DNA of 64,000 nt, from assembly GCA_964036195.1 (NCBI GenBank), contig OZ038451.1, forward strand, positions 17,880,747 to 17,944,746. Direction: 5' to 3'. Below are positions 20,696-32,841 of the stretch, piece after piece. Origin of the DNA: Sphaerolaimus hirsutus. Its lineage: Eukaryota > Nematoda > Chromadorea > Monhysterida > Sphaerolaimidae. The notes under the pieces were generated by a model. The model was not told the DNA's origin. It did no database searches and saw only the letters and a list, made by a program, of their open reading frames with translations. Every line of letters starts with the position of its first letter. The stretch's first letter is position 1. Made by a program: the position numbers and the translations under genes.

Positions 20696-21811
20696 GGTAT
20701 AATAAAGTACAAAAGCTCGCACAAAGAAATTCAGCATTTTACTTAGGTAAATACATTTTACCAATTCAAACCACTCTTACTCGGATAATTGCTATATATG
20801 CACCATTTTGCAGCCGGAAGTGTTTGGTATGTTCCGAAAATAACGGCTAAAATATGGCGTCACCTAGTCGCTCTTCAAAACTTTTGAGTGTCAAATTCCG
20901 GCTAGGTTATTTAAACACCTTCTTAAATTTAACCTGAACGAGCAATGTTACATAATGTCATCATGACTGTAAAGCTTCTTATTAGGTACATTGAGTGGGA
21001 AGGTGTTATATTTGCAGAGTGTGTTTTTTTCGGATCAGGAATTGTGATCACTCATTTATTTGTTATTAGCAACCTGATAGTCCATGCTCTCTTTCTTAAC
21101 TGCGCTGCAATGTCTTTGCTGTTTATTTTTATTTTGTGGGTTTTTTTGCAGTCAATTTTCGGTATAATATGTATTTTTAATACCCATGAATAACCTACTA
21201 AAAATAACCCACGATTATTATAACCTATTAAAAACTTATGAAAAGCCATATTTATCATATTGTGCCCAGATTTTGCGAATTCGTTGTGGCCTCATTTCGA
21301 AAGTTCGCAATGTCTTTTTATTGACTCAAAATTTCAGGTTTTTCGGCTTTTTTGAAGCGAGCCTTGACTTGATGTGCCGCTCTTTCAAAACGCACACTAT
21401 GTATGCTATTGTTTAATTCACCAGTTGTCTAAATTTTTGTCAGTTGTTACCCTATTTTATTTAGTGGGAACCTACGTGTGTAGCTTTGTCAAATAGGTTT
21501 GCACAATTGTTCCGCGCAAATTACCAGGTGCCTAGAAATGGCCAGAAAAACTGACTATTGTGATAGGCGTGATGAGATAATGGGAGTAATTTCCCAAGAG
21601 ACACGGAGCACGTGAAAAGTCCTTATTTTCATGGTTGTTGCTCAATTAAAAAGGTGTATGCGTGGCCATGATAATGGCGCCAAAACTAAGGCGGTGTTTT
21701 AGCTGCGATTACAGCTTGACGGAAAATTAAACAATGGAAAATTTCCGCGGAAAATTTATTTCATGAGAGTGTATGATGATGCAGGTCTCAATTTTCTTTT
21801 TTTGGAAATTA
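20696..21811. other. Single-copy sequence, no gene
   Basis: Matches 52363-53484. A hydrophobic frame at 20945-21193 is broken by indels in contig C, so it is not a conserved gene. GCTGCGATTACAGC near 21704 recurs elsewhere as a possible element end. Confidence 0.55.
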
Positions 21812-23272
21812 AACAGGGGACACGCCAGGTCCGCCACCTAGATTCTGAGTCGGTGCCCGTGGCCATATCTCCAGTTGTAGTGGGAGGATTTATTCGAAAT
21901 TTTGAGGTTATATACTAGACATCCCCCACTACTTTATGCGTGCTGGGGGAGGTCGGCGACCCACCTGAGTGTGGACCGCCGTATACATGAATATTTTTTT
22001 GAAAAAATCGCTGTCCACGCCAGGTCCGCCACTCCGTGTTGTTTCAATATAACAGGCTGCCAAATTGAAACTGTTGGGGGGAATTGATCGAAATTTTAAG
22101 GGGGTGTACACGACCCCCCCCCCACTACTTTTCGCGGAAGGTTGAGCCCCCTGGCAACCCCCCTGAGAGTGGACTGCTGGAAAATGAAATGATATTTCTG
22201 AGAATTCGCTGTCCAGGTTTGTCACTGGACAGCAAAAATAAAAATTACATAAGAATGTCCCTTAGAGGACAATCTATACCACTATAAAAAGTGTGTATTA
22301 AAAAAAACAACTTTAAAATGAAAATTTGATCTGGTACGAAAGTGTATTTGACACCCATACACAAGTTCCAGATTAAATTTCGATGCAAGTCAAATGTTTG
22401 ATACACACTTTTAAAGCTGGTTTACGATGTCCTCTAGGAGATGATTTGAGGTAAAAAATCGCGTAAACAACATTGCCCCAAAAATCAACCATGGAGGAGA
22501 TTTGATGGTGGTCAACACAAAAGCTGTCCCACAAGGCGAATTTTGTTCCTGGAATGACATCATTACAGTGACCCTTATCAAATCTCCTCCATGGATGTTT
22601 TTGGGGCAATGTTGTATACGCGATTTTTAACCTTAAATCATCTCCTAGAGGACATCGTAAACTAGCTTTAAAAACGTGTATTAAAGATTTGACTTAAATT
22701 GAAATTTAATCTGGAACTTGTGTAGGGGTGTCAAATACACTTTCCTACCAAATCAAATTTTTGTTTTAAAATTTGCTTTTTTAATACACACTTTTTAGAG
22801 TTGTATACATTGTCCTCTAGGGGACTTTCTAATGTAATTTTTATTTTTGCTGTACAGTACCAAACCTGGACAGTGAATTTTCAAAAAAAATCAGTTTTTT
22901 TTCCAGCGGTCCACCCTCAGGGGGGTCGCCAGGGGGTAAAACCTTTCGTGTAAAGTAGTGGGGGGTGTCGTGTACACCACGTCAAAATTTCGATCAATTC
23001 CCCCCAACAGGTTTAGTTTGGCAGCCCGTTTTATCAAAACAACACGGGGTGGCGGACCTCGCGTGGACAGCAATTTTTTCAAAAAAAAACTATTCATGTA
23101 TACGGCGACCCAAACTCAGGTGGGTCGCCGACCTTCCCCCGCCCGTATCTAGTAGTGGGGGGTTTCGGGTATATTCCCTCAAATTTTCGAATAAATTCCC
23201 CCACTACAACTGGAGATATGGCGTCCGACACCGACACAGAATTTGGGTGGCGGACCTGGCGTGTCCCCTGTT
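21812..23272. mobile_element. Palindromic TA-target element, AACAGGGGAC family, B only
   Basis: After TA, ends AACAGGGGACACGCCAGG and its complement; the 1461 bp form one imperfect palindrome centred near 22540. Arms repeat a module opening with GTCC(A/G)CCA (GGTCCGCCACC, GGTCCGCCACT, GTTTGTCACT) at roughly 200-bp spacing. The core (GGTTTACGATGTCCTCTAGG) parallels the core of the AACACCTTCC family. Contig C has the empty site near 53484; the right-hand TA has become TT. Confidence 0.85.
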
Positions 23273-23693
23273 TTTATCAGTCAATAGGTACCTTTATGTG
23301 ACCAAAACACAGCGTAACCGGTCACAGCTGGATTGAATGTTAAAATTTGAAAACTGGTAATTTTCCGTCAGGGAACTAATTTTTATTTTACGTTTCTGAT
23401 TGCATGTAATTGCAATCGGTAACATAAAATTGCATGCAATCGTGATTAGTGAAAAATTAGTGACCACAATGAGTTTCATATTTCAAGGAAAAATTTCTGT
23501 ATTGTTGAGAAAAAGCGGTGGAGTATAAATACAGACTACTTGAGAAGAGATCACATACGTGCCAAGTTTAAGATAATTTGTGCACGCCGCTGATAATTTT
23601 TTACAGCCATTATAAAATTCAGTTGACGACGCAGCGTTGTCCTGCCCACGACTGATCTGCGACGATAGTATTTTTTTAGGTAAATGCCTACCC
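23273..23693. other. Single-copy sequence, no gene
   Basis: Matches 53491-53914. AT-rich with repeated TGCATGTAATTGCAATC. Nothing recognised. Confidence 0.5.
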
Positions 23694-24500
23694 AACGATA
23701 AAAAACTTAAATATAAGACTTGAACACAGAAACTCTTTCTGAGTTTCTGTGCTTTTGTTTTACTCAGAAACATTGAAACTCAAAAATTTTGAAAAATTCA
23801 AAACTCAAATGAGTTTTTTATTGGTGAACACGGACACAGAATAGTTTTTCGAGTTTTTTCATTGGATTTGAGGAATACTGTGCTGTGTTTAACTGAACAA
23901 AATAAGATATGTGCACAAGTGCATATCAATATATAACAAAGGGTCCAAATTTAATGACAAGTAACAAAGAACAACCTAAGTAACAAATGGTCATTCTGAC
24001 AATGATTGAAATTGTGATTGAGGCTGACTGATTGACAAAGACAATTGCACCCACCAGCTCACTCCACAGAGTTGTGGGATCACCCAAAGCTGCCAAAAGC
24101 ATAACCTGGTCACTTGTAAGGTATTTTTTACAAATCTAATTGGTCAAAAGATAAGTTGGTCAAGTGAACCAGGTAAAGTAAAAATGGCATCAAAAATGCC
24201 AAATGTTCAAACTTGAATTTGACATTTTGCATGACTGTTTACATTTTAAGCACATCTTACAGGGTCACTGTACATGCATAAACAAATTTGTAATGAGAAA
24301 ACCACTGATTTTGCATTGCAAAACTTGCATAAACAACTCATGTTTTTTTAAACACAGAAATAAAAACAGAGTTATTCAAGTCTTTTTTGTGAAAAAGCCC
24401 TCAAAACACAGGTATTTATTTTTGAAACACTCAAAACACAGAAAGTGTTTTTTTTTTGAGAACTTAACATCCTTGTGCCCACCACTTATAAGCAACAAAC
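23694..24500. repeat. Degraded element of the CAATGATGG hAT-like family
   Basis: Begins near CAACGATAAAAA and has the family's GAAACTC/GAGTTTCTGTG low-complexity ends. Its interior (GACAAGTAACAAAG, CACTTGTAAGGTATTTT) matches 33180-33420 inverted. No intact right end. Contig C has only the left few bases (53915). Confidence 0.6.
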
Positions 24501-25127
24501 ACAAATTATCTTAAACTTGTAATGTGCGTATTTACACTCGAGCAGTATGTATACTTCACAGTTTTTTCACAAATATGGGACTTACTTCTTGAAATATGAA
24601 ACTTTTAAAAAAAGCTTGCCACTTATGTTTCCTGTAAACGCGACCTAAATATGCACTTTTGCCGCCACTGGCAATTGGCACGCAAACGACGACATTACTT
24701 TCTGGCGCTCAGCCATCCCCACTATGCTCAGTGAACGTTCCACTTCCAAAATGCAGCGAAATGTCGTAGATAAGCTGCACGTAGGCCATAGGGCTCCCTT
24801 TCTCTGTGGCACTTTTAAGCTTTGATGCCAGCGCCATTTTTTCCGAATGATAATATTTTCATACTTTTCCGTCGCTAATTTGACCAAACGTGACAGAGTC
24901 TTTACTCAGAGAGCTGTTACTCAATTAGTGCAATCCTTGTCTTCGAGAGTACGCAATTCAATTGTCAAACTGATTGGAAGTTTGTTCTCATTGTGAAAGC
25001 ATGAGATGCTTCAAAAGCGTGAAAGCCATGGCCATATGGGATTGATTTCGCACGCTTTGTTTTCCTGTAAGTTACCTAGACTTATTTACCACAATGAGTT
25101 ATGGTCTCCCACGCTTACTATATCTAC
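24501..25127. other. Single-copy sequence, no gene
   Basis: From 24830 it matches 55080-55372. 24500-24830 has no partner in C, where a different insertion lies. An 80-codon minus frame at 24645-24887 is unsupported. Confidence 0.45.
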
Positions 25128-25612
25128 CAGAGTTGTTAGAATTACTGAACTTTTTTAAAAAGTATATGTAAATGTAAGTATTTATTTTTTACTCACCAAA
25201 AGTATAGAAAATGGAAAATACTTTTTTTACTCGTACTCACGCGTAAATGTGAGTAAAATACTTTTCCCCCAAAGAAAATGTAATAGCGAGTACCTTTCCC
25301 CTGGAAAACGTAAAAATTCCTACTTTTTACATGTGAGAGTGAGTTTTGCACTAGAAGACATAATGGATGTCGTTTTTGTAGTGATTATTTAGTCTTTTTT
25401 AGGAGAAAAATATATTTCTTCAAAAAAATTTTTTAGCGACAGTAAATTGTGATCTTAGCAACAAAAATACATTTTCTCTGTACGCGTGTACTTTCAAAAT
25501 GTACGCGTAAAAGTGAGTACATTACTTTTTTAAAGCCATATGTAAATGTATTTACCGCGTACTCGCGTACGCGTATTTTTCGAGTAAATGTACGTACATT
25601 TTAACAACTGTG
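25128..25612. mobile_element. hAT-like element, CAGAGTTGTTA family, shared by B and C
   Basis: Ends CAGAGTTGTTAGAATT and ATTTTAACAACTGTG; duplication ATATCTAC/CTATCTAC (perfect CTATCTAC in C). TACTCACG and GTACGCGT motifs inside. Uninterrupted here; the copy in C (55373-57124) carries two more nested elements at TA 25518-25519. Confidence 0.88.
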
Positions 25613-26486
25613 CTATCTACCTGGTTACTATGTAGTGAATAGCATACCGGCGTCCATTTTTTCATATCCAAAATTGAGTATTGATGTCGAAATTGGTGAA
25701 AAACTGTAACAACATCGTATATCGACAATAAAAGTCGATATATTCGCTGAAAATGTCTAACAATCATTGAATCAAGATCAACATAATAATTATGGAATAT
25801 CGTCATTGAAATTCTAAACCCCAAAGCTTACTTACAATAAAATGTATATTTTATTGTGTATCAATCACAAAATAGACCATTAAAATGATTACCTTTTCAG
25901 TATAAAACGATCTTTTATCCAAAACCAAATTTAGTGAAAGTCTGACAATAAATTTTTCGAGTGATGAATACAAAACCGCTTTCAGTTTGTGCTGCAGCCA
26001 TCTGTGGGAGAGGTAATTATTCAAATGATTGTGGCATTTATCTTGTGAAAAACAGTCGCTCAGTGACAACTGTCTGTTGCTCAAGTGAATATAACCCCAG
26101 CCAAGAATAGAAATCTTGATTCCAATTTATGTTGTTTTATATTATTTATTCGTTTTCTTTCGAATGCTTTGAAATTCGCAATGTCAGGTTTTGGTGAGAG
26201 TATAACTCAGAATTCAACCCATATGTTTTGAATAAGATAGCTTTTATGACACTTGCGTATCTTTATGAAAATAATTTTGACTTATTTATGACGTAAATAT
26301 CCGAATATAATTCAAATTCGCACGTCACATAGTGGACAAAATTGGAATCTATACTATGTTTTGTTCTATTTACATCTTATTTTTTAATTAGTGTGGCGTG
26401 TTGTAGGCATTTTAATTATTTACTTTGTTTTCGTTTTGATGTTTTTGAGAAGAAAGTGAATGGAAAACGAAGTAGATAATGACATA
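25613..26486. other. Single-copy sequence shared with C
   Basis: Matches 57125-57995. The 90-codon minus-strand frame here (25552-25824) is open in both copies, but nearly all differences change the amino acid, so it is not called. A short cysteine-bearing frame is listed separately. Confidence 0.45.
25964..26110 (+). CDS. Possible 48-codon cysteine-containing ORF or exon
   Basis: ATG at 25964 to TAG at 26110. The product begins MNTKPLSVCAAAICGRGNY and ends with a CC pair and SSEYNPSQE. Cysteines fall at about residues 9, 14, 23, 39 and 40. Bases from 25998 to about 26130 are identical in contig C, whereas flanks differ. In C the ATG is lost (CCT) and the second cysteine becomes glycine, though the frame stays open. 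It could be a terminal exon (TTTCAG lies just inside the start) or chance. No family recognised. Confidence 0.18.
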   Translation: MNTKPLSVCAAAICGRGNYSNDCGIYLVKNSRSVTTVCCSSEYNPSQE

Positions 26487-26837
26487 CCGTATTTCCTCGA
26501 ATTACCCCCCCCCCTCGAAATACCCCCCAAATTCAGTGTATAGGGAACGTAGATGACAAAAGCTCTGGGAAACGCAGCACACACGTTAAAAACAATGATT
26601 GTGTTACGTTAGAACATTGTTTATATCATGTACATACTTATATAAGGCTATAGACTCCTAGACATGGTGGTTTTTGTGGCATTTCTCTACCTCAACGTTA
26701 TTAGTACTGGGTGTTCAAAACATTTCTGGCGAAATAATAACCCTCCCCCTCGAATTACCCCCCCCCCCTCGAAATACCCCCGTCAGAATTCTCACTCTGA
26801 AGAAATAAACCCCCTGGGGTATTTCGAGGAAATACGG
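26487..26837. mobile_element. TA-target CCGTATTT-family element, B only
   Basis: TA flanks; CCGTATTTCCTCGAATTACC to TTTCGAGGAAATACGG, with TTCTGGCGAAATAATAACC inside as in relatives. Empty site in C at TA 57994-57995. Confidence 0.94.
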
Positions 26838-27642
26838 TATTTACCAAATTGACACGTGATCCAGCGTGTTTACAGATACAAGCAGATATTTACATACAGC
26901 CAGTAAATAAGTTTTTTGTATTGTTGTGGGATGACATATAGAAAGTAGGTAGTCTTCCCTGTGGTGCATATACCTAGGTATATAGGGGTAGCGTTAGCCT
27001 ACAGATGTAGGTATCCATTTATATTTACTTCGTGTCTACCTATATATTTACTTTATTATAAATATTGGTACGGTATTTCCTAGAAATACCCCCTTGAATT
27101 ACCCCCCTCGAAATACACTAGGTAGGTTGTTCGAGCTGAGGATAAATAAACCCCACTCGAAATACCCCCGTCTGAAATAAGGTATACAGGGTACATGGAG
27201 TATTATTTGCTGCCAATATGTATCGCAGCTAGCATTGAAAAAACCCTCAATTTTTGAAAAATATAATTAGGTAAATATAATCTCAGAAGATCTCTCAAGA
27301 ATAAAAATTATTAAACCTCTCTCAAAAAGCATGGAAAAATATATAAATAAATATAAAGATCAGAATTTGAGAGATTTTCAGATATTTTAAAAAATCTCAG
27401 AAAATCTCTCAAAACGAAAATACCGTATAACCTCCAATATAAGGTATACCTCTAATATAAGGTACCCTCTAATATAAGGTATACCTCTAATATAAGGTAC
27501 CCTCTAATATAAGGTATACCTCTACTATAAGACAGCTGGCTGCATGCCAAAACGCGTAAAATCGTAAAAACCGTTGCCAAACATGGCGTAAAACGACGAA
27601 AATGGTGCCGAAGGGCACTCAGACAATTCTGTGCAACTTGTA

Positions 27643-29509
27643 AACACCTTCCCGGTCAAGTAAGCCACCCATTTTTTTCTTTCACTTCGGAAGCTATATC
27701 TCGGGCTATGGTGGGGTTATAGAGCTGAAACTTTGTGAATATATACTTGTAACATCCCTCTACTCTGCATCAATGGGGGGAGGCATGGCGAACAACTACA
27801 GGGTGGGTCGCCCTATATGCAACAATTTTTTGCCAGGTTTTCAGTGTCCCTAACAAGTACACCACCCACTTGATTAGCTACACTAAAGGGGCTGTATCTC
27901 CAGTTGTGGGGGTGGTAGAAAGCTAAAATTTTAGGGGTATTCTGGCAACACCCACCCCTATTATAAGCCAGTGGGGCAGCTCCCGACGACCCACTACAGT
28001 TGGTGCCGCACTGTATAAAGTTGTTGTTTTTTTAAAAAGTGACACAAGTGTCCCAAGTAAGTTCACCACCTAAAGGAATTAAAAAATTCTTGAGAACATA
28101 CCTTATATAAAAACTGAATCAGGTTTTCACCCTAGTTCTGCTAATTAAAACTTTTTTCCTTTGTTTAGCCACCCCCGTCATAAATGGCAGACTAAAAATT
28201 TCACTTTAAACAAATTTTTTGTTCCACACTTTAAAAGTTGGTTTACAAAGTTCAGTAGAGGAGGGTCTAAGGTTCAAAGTTATGTAAACAACATGACCTC
28301 CAAAATGGCAACATAAGGAAATTTATTTGGGGTGAATTCTATGATATCATAATGATGTCATTGCAGGAACAAAAATTTACAGAATTTTCACTTTTTCATT
28401 CCACCCAAATAAATTTACTTATGACGCCATTTTGGAGGTCATGTTGTTTACATAACTTTGAACCTTATACCCTCCTCTACTGAACTTTGTAAACCAACTT
28501 TTAAAGTGTGGAACAAAAAATTGGTTTAAAGTGAAATTTTTGGTCTGCCATTTATGATGGGGGTGGCTAAACAAAGAAAAAAATTTAATTAGCAGAACTA
28601 GGGTGAAAACCTGATTCAGTTTTTATATAAGGTATGTTCTCAAAAAAAATTTTTATTCCTTTAGGTGGTGAACTTACCTGGGACACTTTTTAAAAAAACA
28701 ACAACTTTATACAGTGTGGCACAAACTGTAGTGGGTCGTCGGGAACTGCCTCACTGGCGTATAGTAGGGGTGGGTGTTGCCAAGATATCCCTAAATTTTT
28801 AGCTTTCTACCACCCCCACAACTGGAGATACAGCCCCTTTAGTGTAGCTAATCAAGGGGGTGGTGTACTTGTTTGGGACACTGAAAACTTGGCAAAAAAT
28901 TGTTGCATATAGGGCGACCCACCCTGTAGTTGGTCGCCATGCCTCCCCCCATTGATGCAGAGTAGAGGGATGTGACAAGTATATACCGTATTACCGCGAA
29001 TTAACCCCCCCCCCTTGAATTAACCCCCCCCCCCTTGAAATACCCCCCTAAATTTCGGCTGAGGAAATAATAAACCCCCCCCCTCGAAATACCTCCCTAA
29101 AATTGAGTGAAAAGCAAACGTACATGACAAATACCATAGTTTGTGATCTGTACAATGCAGAACACACGTTAAAAGTGATGGCTGAGTGACGTTAGGGAAA
29201 GGTTTATGTGTATATACAGTTATATATGCCTATAAACACATATACATCTACGTAATTGTTCGATTTTTCTACGTCTGCGTATGGGGAATTTCCGAAAATT
29301 TCTGGCGAAATAATAGACCCCCCCCTCGAATAAACCCCCCTCGAATTATCCCCCCCTCAAATTTTGCTGGCGAAATAATAAACCCCCTGGGGGTATTTCG
29401 AGGTAATACGGTATTCACAAAGTTTCAGCTGTATAACCCCACCATAGCCCGAGATATAGCTTCCAAAATCAGATAAAAAATGGGTGGCTTACTTGACCGG
29501 GAAGGTGTT
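27643..29509. mobile_element. Palindromic AACACCTTCC element, interrupted
   Basis: Left flank TA, right flank TG (decayed); ends AACACCTTCCCGGTCAAG and its complement. After removing the nested element it is about 1440 bp, like the intact copy at 3105-4547, with the same modular arms. A CCGTATT element sits in the right arm. Confidence 0.87.
28986..29411. mobile_element. TA-target CCGTATTACCGCGAATTAACC element, innermost
   Basis: TA flanks; right end TATTTCGAGGTAATACGG. Carries TTTCTGGCGAAATAATAG and C runs. Innermost of the nest, so the youngest insertion here. Confidence 0.9.
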
Positions 29510-30058
29510 TGTAATGCCTGGTTCACCAATTTCGTTACATTCCAGTTTGATCAAATGAATTGCGTTGTTGTTCACTTTTGGTAATATGTTTGAAAAATCT
29601 GATGAAAACAATATAAGGTATACCTCTAATATAAGGTACCCTCTAATATAAGGTACACCAAAACGCCGAAAAAACTGACGAAATTAATATAAGGTATACC
29701 TTATATTAGAGGTAATACGGTATAATGGTACATCTCTCTGGAAAATCGTGGAAAAAATATAAATCTCTGTACATTTTCTGAAATTTTTTTATATAAATCT
29801 CGCAGGGATTTTTTCAATGCTAATCGCAACTGTACATATTGTGTAGCATCTACATAGGTAGATGTGTATACATTTATCATGTTGTATCACGTTTATTACC
29901 AGTTTCGGGTATGTAAAGACCCATCTTTACTAGGATCCTTCACGGAAATTTCTGGCGAAATAATAACCCACCCCCACGAATAAGCCCTCCTCGATATACC
30001 CCTCAAAATTTGCACGCTGAAAATATCTACCCCCTCGCGGTATTTCGAGGAAATACGG

Positions 30059-30692
30059 TAAGAATAGACAAGAAAGGGACAGATATTCTTTCCATTTCTA
30101 GAGAGGTAGCCGTTGATTCTCTCTCTAAAATTGCACAATATATTAAATTGCATCATCCCATTCTAGCTTGTTGTATTAGATCTATTCCGTATAAGCCAAT
30201 CCACCCACAAAATACAAGTAGGTACCTATGAATTCATCACGTTGTCTGATGCACATAAGTTTTAATGAAATTTACACAGTGCACTTTTAGATCTATAGTT
30301 TTCTGTAGCACTTGAGAATGGACACTCTTCAGAATGGACAAGTCTTTAGGTTCAATAAAGAAACGAAATTTCGATTCATTGTTTACGAGGTTCATTCGCC
30401 CTCCTACATTTGCACAGACTCTGCACTTCGCTATGCATTTTCTGAACGAACCATCCCATCATGACGTCATCGTTGATACAATAAAAATTGTTGAAAAAAA
30501 TAAAAAAAATGTTTCAGGAAAAACATTCGTCACTCGCACGCCACTTCAAATTTTTTTTGTGAAAGTGTGTGCGTAAGTATCCTGCTCACGCGTTCTCGAC
30601 TGAGACATAAGTAATTTAGGACGCATAGTTCGCGGTCCGCCAAGTATCCAATATTTTTGCATTTTAGCAAAGTCGTGGGAGCGAATGTAGAC
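30059..30692. other. Shared sequence with short open frames, no gene called
   Basis: Matches 59573-60221. Two short plus-strand frames (near 30060-30230 and 30330-30510) are open in both copies, and one indel between copies is 6 bases. However, almost all substitutions change amino acids. TAGGTA at 30219 is absent in C. TGACGTCA occurs near 30462. Confidence 0.4.
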
Positions 30693-31645
30693 CAGGGTTG
30701 GTTTTATAAAAATTCATTTTAGTAAAATTGTATAAAAATTGTATAAAAATTTTATTTTATTTTTATTTTATTCTTGTTTCATTTTATTTTATTTTATTCC
30801 CAAACGTCATTAATGGTTAAAAATGACACCATTTTACAAACATTCTACAAAAATTGTGCAAAAATTTTACAAAAAATCAAAATCATGCATGCAAGGCCAG
30901 AAAAATGTTATAATTAGACCTATACATGAAAAACCTGTGACAAATTTTTCCATTACTTTTCAAAAGTTGCATGCAGTAGGTATTGTTAGCTAGCTGCAAG
31001 TGTAAAGTTACAATTATTGTCAGTAGGACTACTGGAGTGTGCTGGGCACATTTGTAAAATGTCATGCAAAGTGTCAATTGTCATGCAAAATATCAAGTGT
31101 CATGTCAAGTTTCAAGCAAAGTGGCAATTGTCATGACAAATGTCATGCAAAGTATAAATTGTGTATCTGTATCTTGTGTTTTTGTTTCCATGGTGTGTCT
31201 TGTATCCAAATCTTATGTTTTTGTTTCCAAATGTTCACATAAGATTTGGATTCAACAACAACATAATTTGGATACAAAACATAAGATATAAAAATAAAAC
31301 ATAAGATTTGGATACAATTTGCTTGACAATTTAGTTTATATTTGTCATGCCAATTGACAGTTTACTCTACATTTGTCATGACAATTGACACTTTCCATGA
31401 CATTTTACGTGACATTTGACACTTTCCATGACATTTTACGTGACATTTGACACTTTACAAACTTTGGGACTGTTCCCAGATTTATGAATAAACAGGTAGA
31501 GACTCAAGCAATGAGATAAAATTTTACAAAAATACGAATTTTTACAAAAATTGTATAAAAATTCAATTTTCCATTTTATTTTATTTTTTTTTTTCTTCAA
31601 TTTTTATTTTTATTTTTATTTTTTTCCGAGATTTTGCCAACCCTG
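30693..31645. mobile_element. hAT-like element, CAGGGTTGG family, B only
   Basis: Perfect duplication ATGTAGAC at 30685-30692 and 31646-31653. Ends CAGGGTTGG and CCAACCCTG; ATTTTATTTT-rich flanks and a core of repeated GACAATTGACACTTT/TGTCATG units. Empty site ATGTAGAC in C at 60214-60221. Sister copy at 55912-56926. Confidence 0.95.
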
Positions 31646-32116
31646 ATGTAGACCTTGTCTCACTTGCATTTGCTCCGCGCTTGTCCGTACCGCGTGGCAT
31701 GAACGCACCGGAAACGGTACCCATGCAGCATCCCGATTTTAGTGCATGTTGACTTGATAGTGTTTGCACTTCCTCCATGTTCGATATCCATTTGTCAGTA
31801 GACATTTAAAAATCCACGTGTATAACGGTGAAAACATGTGCCAAAACAATTCGCGCGCACAAACCCGTTTAGATATCCGGTAGGAAACGTGTCCGAGAAT
31901 TTTCCGACCAGGAAATGCAAATTTCAGCGTTAGAATTCTACCCGCGCAAATCGCTATAAATACATATTTATTGTCATTTGATCTGTGCATTTTTGATCGA
32001 GCGATCACACGTGCTGGGCACCAAGGTATATAAAAAAAACTCGGCGGACATCATACTTATTATGAAAACCTACCATAACCCACCCGAATAACGAACCAAG
32101 AATTATACATTTTTCT
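31646..32116. other. Single-copy sequence, minus-strand frame cut by the hAT
   Basis: Matches 60222-60912 apart from a C-only insert. The minus-strand frame starting MSTDKWISNMEEV at 31805 runs into the hAT element, whereas in C it stays open (60035-60373). Confidence 0.4.
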
Positions 32117-32368
32117 CACATACTCCAGTTACTTTGCACCCTGCACGCGTGGTTCCCCCTGAAGCGTGCCAACGATTTTTTTACGCATGCTATTTTCATA
32201 AGAAGTTGAAAAAAGTAATCGTTATAATGGTATACGTTAACTTATTCACTAACATGATTTTTTTCATCTTTTATACAAAAATCGCATGCTTTATCATCAT
32301 TGGCATGCTTCTTACGTGAGACATAAATGAGTGCGAGGGCAGAGTATCATGTTCGCCGAGTATAACAA
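32117..32368. mobile_element. Small element, ATACTC ends, B only at this site
   Basis: About 250 bp, from ATACTCCAGTTACTTTGCACC to GTTCGCCGAGTAT. The inverted copy at 49295-49541 has the same ends. Contig C lacks it between 60912 and 60913. Inner inverted repeats contain GAAGCGTGCCAA. Superfamily unknown. Confidence 0.65.
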
Positions 32369-32841
32369 TATTTCGTTTTTACTATGGAATAATTAATTAC
32401 GAAATTTTTCACGATATTTTATTCATTAAATTATGGTAGGATTCTGCACATACTTTGCGGTCCGCCGAATGTACCATGAGTTGAGCCATGCGTTTCCCAG
32501 AAATAGCGTCGTGCCAAGCCGTCGCTACCTGTGTGCTCCCTTCTCATGCAAATTGAATCCATTTAAGAAGCTCATGTTCGATCCACAAACTTTTGGTTGT
32601 GAAACTCTGAGTAAACGTGTACTTCCCATGCGAAATTTATTGAGCGAACATCAACAAATGTGAGATGGTTCGTTTTATGCAAGACGTGGGCATTTCCTTA
32701 ATGAACGCAACCCATTAAGTTTTATCGCTACGTGCTATTTGCATGGTTCCCGCCGTAAATACTGTAAAAAGCTCGACTCGCACCCCTGGATTCTTAGCCC
32801 TGGGGCCAAATTCAATTGGACAGACAGGTCTGTCTTGCGAT
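32369..32841. other. Single-copy sequence, broken frame in C
   Basis: Matches 60913-61362. In B a 76-codon frame at 32433-32663 is open and protein-like; in C a 1-base indel breaks it near 61019. GATTCTTA at 32789-32796 is the empty target for the large C-only element at 61363-63070. Confidence 0.4.

Larger units (their letters stand above)
27423..29720. mobile_element. TA-target element with TAATATAAGG arrays, B only
   Basis: TA flanks; CCGTATAACCTCCAATATAA at the left and TTAGAGGTAATACGG at the right. Each end carries tandem units CTCTAATATAAGGTA(TA)CC. Contig C lacks it at about 59208-59215. It hosts a palindromic element. Confidence 0.87.
27071..30058. mobile_element. TA-target CGGTATTTCC/AAATACGG element, outermost of a four-level nest
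   Basis: TA flanks; left CGGTATTTCCTAGAAATACC, right TTTCGAGGAAATACGG. Own sequence is about 27071-27422 and 29721-30058, with CTCAGAAAATCTCTCAA repeats. Shared with contig C (58229-59572), where different elements are nested. A relative missing its right end is at 49234-50004. Confidence 0.85.

Noticed and set aside
20945..21193. Hydrophobic 82-codon frame that looks like a membrane protein
   Set aside because: Indels in contig C (52658-52846) shift the frame and delete the start; hydrophobicity follows from T-rich DNA.
25552..25824. 90-codon minus-strand frame open in both B and C
   Set aside because: Nearly all differences between copies change the amino acid and the C-terminal part comes from a hAT end, so there is no sign of constraint.
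30334..30576. Plus-strand frame beginning MDKSLGSIKKRN, also in C at 59844
   Set aside because: Four replacement changes against one silent, and the second half is frameshifted in C. Too short to call.
32433..32663. 76-codon protein-like frame in B
   Set aside because: A 1-base indel in C breaks it near 61019, and no family is recognised.
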